A model generated the notes under the pieces. The model was not told the origin of the DNA. It saw only the letters and a program-made list of their open reading frames with translations, and did no database searches. DNA of 19,456 nt, from positions 1-19,456 of the forward strand of contig CAKSPC010000046.1 of the NCBI GenBank assembly GCA_934481445.1, written 5' to 3'. Below are positions 15,407 through 19,456 of this stretch, in pieces; positions within the stretch are counted from its first letter, which is position 1; each line of letters opens with the position of its first letter. Origin of the DNA: an uncultured Oscillospiraceae bacterium (lineage in GTDB: Bacteria; Bacillota; Clostridia; Oscillospirales; Ruminococcaceae). Position numbers and translations under genes: made by a program.

Positions 15407-16729
15407 TCACCTCTTTGTTTTTCCGTTTTCGTTGAGCGGTATATCTTCCGCAAGAATTATCTTCCTCGGTATCATGTATTCGGGCACAAGCCCTGCAAGC
15501 GCCGCGCGTATTTCGGCGGGAGTTATTCCAGCCCCGGCAGTTACCCGCGCGCACAGCACCGTCCTTCCGCGAAGCTCCTCCACCGTCACCGCCGCACGGC
15601 TTACAAGCCCCGTTTTAAGCAGGTTGTTTTCGATATCCTCCGGCTCGACGCGGCATCCCATTATCTTCACCTGTCTGTCGAGCCTGCCGCCGAAGTAAAG
15701 CATTCCGCCGCGGATACTCCCGCCGTCCCCCGTGAAGAAACAGCGCCCGCCGCCATACTCGCCGAATCCACCTGCGCCGCCGACATACCGCGCAACGCTC
15801 TCCCCCGAAATCACTATTTCGCCGCTTTCGGAGATGTCAATTCTGCCCGCAGTGTGGCCCATATCGCCGATAGGGAGCGCTCCGCCTGTCATTTCCCGCG
15901 TTATTTCCGCCGCCGTGACGGCGCAGCAGGTTTCCGACGGACCGTAGGCGTTGACTATCCGCAGCCGCGGAAAGCGGTCAAACAGCTTCTCCGCCGTGGC
16001 GGGTTTGAGAACCTCCCCGCAGAAAAACACGACCCGCAGCGACGGCATAAGTTCCTGCGAAAACGCCCTGTCGCAAAGACACAATTCCGCGAACGACGGC
16101 GTCATTACCGCAAGCTCCGCTCCGCTTTCGCGCATCCTTGCAAACAGCCGCGCGAAGTCCGACATAAGCCCCCGCTCTATAACCGTAAGCCTTGCCCCTG
16201 TGTAAAGCGAGTAGTAGATATCCGCCACCGAAAGGTCGAACGAAAACCGTGCGGTGTTCAGCACAGAACGCGGCTTAGTTTCCGCTATGGCGGGGATAGC
16301 GCAGAACCATTTCAGAAAATTCTCAACATTTCCACGAGAAACTTCTATTCCCTTGGGCTTACCCGTCGTGCCCGAGGTGTATATCCTGTATGCGGGCAGC
16401 GATTTGTTTTCGGCGGGCAGCGTGAAGCTGCCTCCCTGCTCCGCAATTGCGCGGATATCGACTGCCCCTGCGTGATCGCCGTCGCAGAGGATAACATCCG
16501 CGTCCTTCGTGATGATATTGCGGCGCTCTGCGGGCAGGCTCTCGTCCACGGGGATATAGCACACCTGCGCCATAAGGCATGCCGTTATCGCCGCGAAAAC
16601 AAGCGGGGATTTTCCCGCGATAACGGCGGCGTTGCGGATGTTATTTTCGCGGAGATAAGCCGCGATCCCCGCAGAATACCGCGCGAGCCGATCTTTATCA
16701 ATGCTTCCCGAGCCGCTTATGTATATCAT
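15407..16729 (-). CDS. DltA-like amino-acid adenylating enzyme (AMP-binding, carrier-protein ligase)
   Basis: ANL-superfamily enzyme of 440 aa, which probably activates an amino acid with ATP and loads it on the adjacent carrier. Motifs: P-loop YTSGTTGKPKG (117-127), FSFDLSVADIY (162-172, as in DltA, with D165), FCGEVL with C237 (the position of the DltA pocket Cys), NAYGPSE (260-266), FTGD (332-335), GRLDRQVKIMG (348-358) and catalytic Lys437 in NENGKTKR at the very end. It is shorter than DltA (about 500 aa). PSETCCAVT replaces the DltA pattern PTEATVAVT, so specificity may differ from D-Ala. The start at 16729 has GGAGG 5 nt upstream and overlaps the vanW stop by 4 nt; an in-frame ATG at 16747 is less likely. 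Confidence 0.88.
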   Translation of the reverse strand: MIYISGSGSIDKDRLARYSAGIAAYLRENNIRNAAVIAGKSPLVFAAITACLMAQVCYIPVDESLPAERRNIITKDADVILCDGDHAGAVDIRAIAEQGGSFTLPAENKSLPAYRIYTSGTTGKPKGIEVSRGNVENFLKWFCAIPAIAETKPRSVLNTARFSFDLSVADIYYSLYTGARLTVIERGLMSDFARLFARMRESGAELAVMTPSFAELCLCDRAFSQELMPSLRVVFFCGEVLKPATAEKLFDRFPRLRIVNAYGPSETCCAVTAAEITREMTGGALPIGDMGHTAGRIDISESGEIVISGESVARYVGGAGGFGEYGGGRCFFTGDGGSIRGGMLYFGGRLDRQVKIMGCRVEPEDIENNLLKTGLVSRAAVTVEELRGRTVLCARVTAGAGITPAEIRAALAGLVPEYMIPRKIILAEDIPLNENGKTKR

Positions 16730-17574
16730 GTCAGCCTCCGCAGGCATGGAGTGATTATCTGCCCCTCGGGAATGAGCGAGTAATCATACATAACCTTAGA
16801 ATGGTTGTCAAGGATAAGTTCCCGCCGCATAATGCGCCGCTCCCTGTCGAGGGTTATGCGGTACACCTTGCTGACGCGGTAGAAAATGCCGTCCTCCTCA
16901 ATATAACCCTGATTTTCCTCGGTAATTCTGTATATGTACGGAAATGCCGTCGGCGCGCGAAGCTCGCCGCAGAGTTCGTTTTCGTCCAGCCAGACAAGAA
17001 GCTGCACTGGGCGATCGGTGGTGTTTTTGAAGCGGTAGTCGACATTTTTATAAAAAACGCTGGTCCCCGTCCCGAAGGGTACCCTCCTGCCCGAATCGGG
17101 AAATAGCGCGTCGGAATGATGCACAAGCTCGGTAACGGTAAGGGGGCTGTTCAGCACCAGCCAGTGTATCAGATTTGCCAGCTGGCAGAGCCCGCCGCCT
17201 ATGCCCTTTTCAAGTTTTCCATTGGAGATCACGAGCCCGTCGAGATATCCACGCTTTGCGGTGGGATCGCCGACAAGGTGCCAGAAAGAAAAGGTTTCCC
17301 CGGGGTTTATTACTATGCCGTTTATTTTCTCCCCGGCAAGCCTGAGGTTGGTGCGCTTGTTCTGCTGAAGCTGCATATCCACGCCCTCAAGCTTGCGCAG
17401 CACGGAGGACGTGTGGCTTTTTACAATAACGGGAAACGGGACGGTGTTTATTTCTGAAGCGAAGTGCACATTGCTTTTCATATCCATAATGTCCCGCAGC
17501 AGGCACTCTTTTTTCACCGATATTTTATAGCACAGCGGCGAAAGCTCGCAGAAAAGCTTCCTTTTCTTTTTCAT
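16726..17574 (-). CDS. VanW family protein (cytosolic type)
   Basis: Protein of 282 aa with the VanW core: VDMQLQQNKRTNLRLA (65-80), INPGETFSFWHLVG (89-102), KGIGGGLCQLANLIHWL (123-139), VHHSDALFPDSGRRVPFGTGTSVFY (151-175) and the terminal beta-rich part. VanW was named from vanB-type glycopeptide-resistance clusters, but its biochemical role is unknown. No signal peptide or membrane helix is seen at the N-terminus (MKKKRKLFCELSPLCYKIS), as in the short clostridial form. GAGAGG 8 nt before the ATG at 17574 favours this start over 17601. It is the first gene of an operon with the DltA-like ligase (4-nt overlap) and carrier protein. No vanR/S/H/X genes are present, so this is not a resistance cluster. 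Confidence 0.9.
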   Translation of the reverse strand: MKKKRKLFCELSPLCYKISVKKECLLRDIMDMKSNVHFASEINTVPFPVIVKSHTSSVLRKLEGVDMQLQQNKRTNLRLAGEKINGIVINPGETFSFWHLVGDPTAKRGYLDGLVISNGKLEKGIGGGLCQLANLIHWLVLNSPLTVTELVHHSDALFPDSGRRVPFGTGTSVFYKNVDYRFKNTTDRPVQLLVWLDENELCGELRAPTAFPYIYRITEENQGYIEEDGIFYRVSKVYRITLDRERRIMRRELILDNHSKVMYDYSLIPEGQIITPCLRRLT

Positions 17575-17628
17575 GGCGATATCCTCTCCCAATGTAAGCA
17601 AAGATAATTATCAAAGGTATCTACATTA

Positions 17629-17656
17629 ATTATACCATTTTTTCAGCAATTTTCAA
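17629..17656 (-). promoter_or_regulatory. Promoter of the vanW-ligase-carrier operon
   Basis: On the minus strand TTGAAA (17656-17651), a 16-bp spacer and TATAAT (17634-17629). The phased TGTAATC repeats end 9 nt upstream of the -35. Confidence 0.75.
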
Positions 17657-17665
17657 CTACATACC

Positions 17666-17694
17666 GATTACATTTTGATTACAATATGATTACA
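17666..17694 (-). repeat. Three phased TGTAATC repeats upstream of the vanW promoter
   Basis: GATTACA occurs on the plus strand at 17666-17672, 17677-17683 and 17688-17694, exactly 11 bp apart. Read with vanW transcription it is TGTAATC-N4-TGTAATC-N4-TGTAATC, then 9 nt, then the -35. This is a likely activator site of the OmpR/PhoB type. It also sits 19 nt upstream of the divergent barstar -35. It resembles the array at 6194-6221. Confidence 0.65.
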
Positions 17695-17713
17695 AGCACA
17701 TCGGACAAATCAC

Positions 17714-17742
17714 TTGAAAAAAAACAAAATATGTGGTACAAT
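17714..17742 (+). promoter_or_regulatory. Promoter of the barstar gene
   Basis: TTGAAA (17714-17719), a 17-bp spacer and TACAAT (17737-17742), directed away from the vanW operon. Confidence 0.65.
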
Positions 17743-17769
17743 ATAATAAAAAAAGAAAGGACCCATACC

Positions 17770-18042
17770 ATGAAAACACTTATCATCGACGGCGCCGCGA
17801 TAAGCGGCATGGATCAGATCCACGGAAGATTTTTCGCGATGTTTGATTTTCCCGAATGCTACGGCGAAAATCTCGACGACCTGCACGAATACCTCAACGA
17901 AGTGAAATATGACGCGCTTATCCGCATCACCAACAACTCTGCGCTGAGCACGAGCCTCGGCACAGAGGATGCGGAAGCCCTCAGAAAGGTGCTCGTTGCC
18001 TGCGAGGCCGAGAACCCGCACCTCACAATTGAGCTTGCATAA
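17770..18042 (+). CDS. Barstar-family protein (ribonuclease inhibitor), orphan
   Basis: Small cytosolic protein of 90 aa, the length of barstar (89-90). FPECYGENLDDLHEYL (27-42) matches the barnase-binding helix region YYGENLDALWDCL. D36 aligns with barstar Asp35 and E40 with Asp39, whereas Trp38 and Tyr29 are replaced by His39 and Cys30. So the fold is probable but the partner may not be barnase. The C-terminal LTIELA strand also fits. AAAGGA precedes the ATG at about 10 nt. No ribonuclease gene lies nearby, so it may be immunity against a toxin from neighbours or control an RNase elsewhere. It has its own promoter and terminator. Confidence 0.87.
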   Translation: MKTLIIDGAAISGMDQIHGRFFAMFDFPECYGENLDDLHEYLNEVKYDALIRITNNSALSTSLGTEDAEALRKVLVACEAENPHLTIELA

Positions 18043-18095
18043 ACCGTGTTTTTCTGCTGCTTTTTCTGAAGCACGGCGCATAATATTGCATTACG

Positions 18096-18130
18096 ACCGA
18101 CCTGCGCTTTTATGTATGCGGGTCGGTTTT
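18096..18130 (+). terminator. Terminator after barstar
   Basis: ACCGACC (18096-18102) pairs with GGTCGGT (18121-18127), extended inside by three to four more pairs, and is followed by TTTT. The outer segments AAGCACG (18069-18075) and CGTGCTT (18131-18137) could extend the structure. Confidence 0.75.
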
Positions 18131-18172
18131 CGTGCTTTAAAGGAATTGTTGCAATTATTTTTTAAAAAGCAC

Positions 18173-18201
18173 TTGATTTTTTTTAGAAAGTGTGGTATAA
18201 T
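18173..18201 (+). promoter_or_regulatory. Promoter of tRNA-Pro
   Basis: TTGATT (18173-18178), a 17-bp spacer and TATAAT (18196-18201), 11 nt before the mature tRNA. Confidence 0.75.
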
Positions 18202-18212
18202 GTTTTAGTCAT

Positions 18213-18289
18213 CGAGATGTGGCTCAGTTTGGTAGAGCGCTGCGTTCGGGACGCAGAGGTCGCAGGTTCGAATCCTGTCATCTCGACCA
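18213..18289 (+). tRNA. tRNA-Pro (anticodon CGG)
   Basis: A full 77-nt cloverleaf. The acceptor stem CGAGATG pairs with CATCTCG (18279-18285), the D arm contains GGCTCAGTTTGGTAGAGC, the anticodon stem CTGCG/CGCAG encloses TTCGGGA (anticodon CGG, reads CCG), and the T arm is GCAGGTTCGAATCCTGT. The discriminator is A and the CCA end is encoded (18287-18289). Confidence 0.96.
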
Positions 18290-18318
18290 TTGAAACCTAC
18301 GACCTTGTAGGTAAAGTT

Positions 18319-18347
18319 AAAGCACTCACGTTTGTGGGTGCTTTTTT
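18319..18347 (+). terminator. Terminator after tRNA-Pro
   Basis: AAGCACTCAC pairs with GTGGGTGCTT (one G-T) around a 4-nt loop and is followed by a run of T to 18347. A smaller hairpin (CCTAC/GTAGG, 18296-18311) lies between it and the tRNA. Confidence 0.85.
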
Positions 18348-18358
18348 CTTTAAGGTAA

Positions 18359-19198
18359 CTATCCAATAATTATTTCCTTGACCCAAGCTTCGGTATCACT
18401 GTCTGCTTCAAGCACTAATTCCTGCCACTGCCCGACAAAGTTCAGGCAATCTGCATAATCTTTACAGCCTACACTGTTGAGCATATGTAATTCCTTAGGC
18501 AAACGAGCCTTATCCCAGAAAGACCGTGCACATCCCTCTTTTGTAAGTATACGTTCTGGTGCTAAATCAAGCGTGCCGTATCCGGGTATATTATTTAGCC
18601 CGGGGAATTCGAGATTTTCAGTAGGTATGTATATAGTATTGCTGGCAGATTTAAGGTACCGCTCGCCGGAATGTGGGTGATTCCCGAACTCACGCTTTAT
18701 CCTGTGCGGATCATCAATTATCTCGCCGACTTGCATATATCCGTATATTACATGAAGGTTTGCGTAACTTACAAAATCAGTTCCTGTCCTTTTGGTCAGG
18801 TAACGGTACTTGCCGCTTTTGAGCTGAACTCCTCTGAACCAGCCAAAGAACAGAAAAATATCTCCAATATCAACGTTCGTAGATTTTAACACCTTTTGCG
18901 CAGACCATGCCTGCCCGAACGCTGGTTTCCATTTGCGTTTTTCGTTTCTTATGCCGGATCTGATGTCAGGATCAAGGTGGCAGAACTCGCCAGAAAAACT
19001 GGGCTTCAGGTCAGAAATAAGTTTAGCATAATTGACGCCGTTATAGTTCAGATCAGAATAACGGATCTGCTTCCCACTGTCCTTATTTTCCTCTTTAACA
19101 GGTATAGGCAGTGATAGCAAGGTTTTTCCGTCAATGATCGGACTGGCACAGCCCCCGGCTACCGAATCAAAACCTTTTCGTGAAAGAATGATTTTCAT
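18359..19198 (-). CDS. Protein resembling Nmad3 (nucleotide modification associated domain 3)
   Basis: Protein of 279 aa. Its pattern matches what I recall of the Nmad3 family: MKIILSRKGFDS...GG...SPI at the start, LLSLPIP (27-33), HLDPDIR (74-80), KPAFGQAWSAQ (91-101), GDIFLFFGWFR (112-122), HVIYGYMQVGEI (149-160), NHPHSG (173-178) and QWQELVLEAD near the end. Nmad domains were described computationally as associates of DNA base-modification systems; no activity is established. No modification or restriction gene is seen beside it here. GGAGG lies 8 nt before the ATG. The gene is clearly AT-richer than its neighbours (for example 23 GC of 60 at 18361-18420, against 34 of 60 at 12661-12720), suggesting recent acquisition next to the tRNA. 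Confidence 0.72.
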   Translation of the reverse strand: MKIILSRKGFDSVAGGCASPIIDGKTLLSLPIPVKEENKDSGKQIRYSDLNYNGVNYAKLISDLKPSFSGEFCHLDPDIRSGIRNEKRKWKPAFGQAWSAQKVLKSTNVDIGDIFLFFGWFRGVQLKSGKYRYLTKRTGTDFVSYANLHVIYGYMQVGEIIDDPHRIKREFGNHPHSGERYLKSASNTIYIPTENLEFPGLNNIPGYGTLDLAPERILTKEGCARSFWDKARLPKELHMLNSVGCKDYADCLNFVGQWQELVLEADSDTEAWVKEIIIG

Positions 19199-19227
19199 AG
19201 GATATTCCTCCTTTGCCTTTATACTTA

Positions 19228-19256
19228 ATTATAATACAACACATTAACAATTTCAA
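19228..19256 (-). promoter_or_regulatory. Promoter of the Nmad3-like gene
   Basis: On the minus strand TTGAAA (19256-19251), a 17-bp spacer and TATAAT (19233-19228), about 30 nt before the ATG. Confidence 0.75.
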
Positions 19257-19266
19257 TAGCTGTAAT

Positions 19267-19296
19267 AAAAAAGAACACCACCCACCAGTGATGTTC
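19267..19296 (-). terminator. Terminator of the gene entering from the right edge
   Basis: Read on the minus strand, GAACATCAC pairs with GTGGTGTTC (9 bp, one G-T) around a 6-nt loop and is followed by TTTTTT (19272-19267). It lies 12 nt after the stop at 19309. Confidence 0.8.
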
Positions 19297-19308
19297 ATTA
19301 AATTGGTA

Positions 19309-19456
19309 TCATTTCCGTATCCGGTTCAGAATTTGCATTCCCTTGACGTAATTCTGCTCATCTCCGGTACTGAACGCCACTCGTTCGGTATCAACGGTCA
19401 TGCTGTCAGGACCATCGTCAGACATAACAGAAGGGCATTCCTCATCGGAATGCCCT
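19309..19456 (-). CDS. 3' end of an unrecognised gene, cut by the window edge
   Basis: The minus-strand frame is open from the window edge to a TGA at 19311-19309, giving the last 48 residues of a protein that ends NYVKGMQILNRIRK. The strong minus-strand terminator right after the stop supports a real transcript. The family is not recognisable. An internal ATG at about 19425 without an SD suggests the true start lies outside. The opposite strand is also open here, so the coding call is moderate. Confidence 0.45.
   Translation of the reverse strand, partial: GHSDEECPSVMSDDGPDSMTVDTERVAFSTGDEQNYVKGMQILNRIRK
19432..19456. repeat. Perfect 10-bp inverted repeat at the right edge
   Basis: AGGGCATTCC (19432-19441) and GGAATGCCCT (19447-19456) with a 5-nt spacer. 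If T residues follow beyond the edge it would be a plus-strand terminator. If not, it is a hairpin inside the partial coding sequence. Confidence 0.5.

Noticed and set aside
15854..16783. 309-codon plus-strand ORF opposite the adenylating enzyme
   Set aside because: Arg-rich antisense shadow with no motifs; the minus strand has a complete ANL enzyme.
16726..17574. VanW as part of a vancomycin-resistance cluster
   Set aside because: No vanR, vanS, vanH, vanX, vanY or D-Ala-D-Lac ligase is in the window; cytosolic VanW proteins are common in Clostridia.
18213..18289. Repeat of the tRNA-Pro 3' end as an att site
   Set aside because: I searched by eye downstream to 19456 and found no second copy of the T-arm/acceptor sequence.
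19291..19456. Plus-strand frame open from an ATG at 19291 to the window edge
   Set aside because: The ATG lies within the stem of a minus-strand terminator, and there is no SD or promoter.

Overview
The window looks like a chromosomal stretch from an anaerobic, gut-associated Clostridia (Bacillota), probably Oscillospirales/Ruminococcus-like. This rests on clean SD sequences (GGAGG), sigma-A style promoters, a pyruvate formate-lyase/activase pair, a linear-amide (bile-salt-hydrolase-type) hydrolase, a cytosolic VanW protein, a FliB-like protein and a TM287/288-type ABC exporter. Coding sequence is mostly GC-rich at third positions, except the last kilobase. The genus is inference; no rRNA is present.

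Layout. (1) 2-1797: 3' end of pflB, then pflA, closed by two terminator hairpins. (2) 1809-6071, minus strand: MarR regulator followed by two overlapping half-ABC exporters. They run from a strong promoter through a ~186-nt leader that carries a perfect CcpA-type cre sequence. (3) 6194-8423, plus: a consensus promoter preceded by three phased TGTWACC repeats drives an exported CAP-domain protein, an AlkA-like DNA glycosylase and a YkgJ-type Cys-cluster protein, all overlapping end to end. (4) 8403-10408: a HTH-AbrB regulator, an ABC ATPase and an ABC-2 permease. Their promoter -35 sits in the loop of the preceding terminator-like inverted repeat. (5) 10412-13662: topoisomerase III translationally coupled to a FliB-like Cys-rich protein. 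(6) 13663-15160: a consensus promoter, a 440-bp stretch without a convincing gene, then the N-terminal-Cys amide hydrolase. (7) 15159-17656, minus: VanW, a DltA-like adenylating enzyme and a DltC-like carrier protein. Divergent to it is an orphan barstar (17770-18042). (8) 18173-19456: tRNA-Pro(CGG), then an AT-richer minus-strand gene resembling Nmad3 and the 3' end of another gene cut by the window edge.

Most interesting signals. Three phased copies of TGTAATC lie just upstream of the VanW-operon -35. Three copies of TGTWACC lie just upstream of the CAP-operon -35, in the same orientation to the promoter. This suggests one activator controls both envelope-related operons, 11 kb apart. The VanW/adenylase/carrier operon is itself a possible undescribed system: it activates and carries an amino acid as in teichoic-acid D-alanylation, but has no DltB or DltD and has a VanW protein instead. 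The tRNA-Pro/Nmad3 end of the window looks like an acquired segment. All assignments come from reading motifs by eye; no database search was run.
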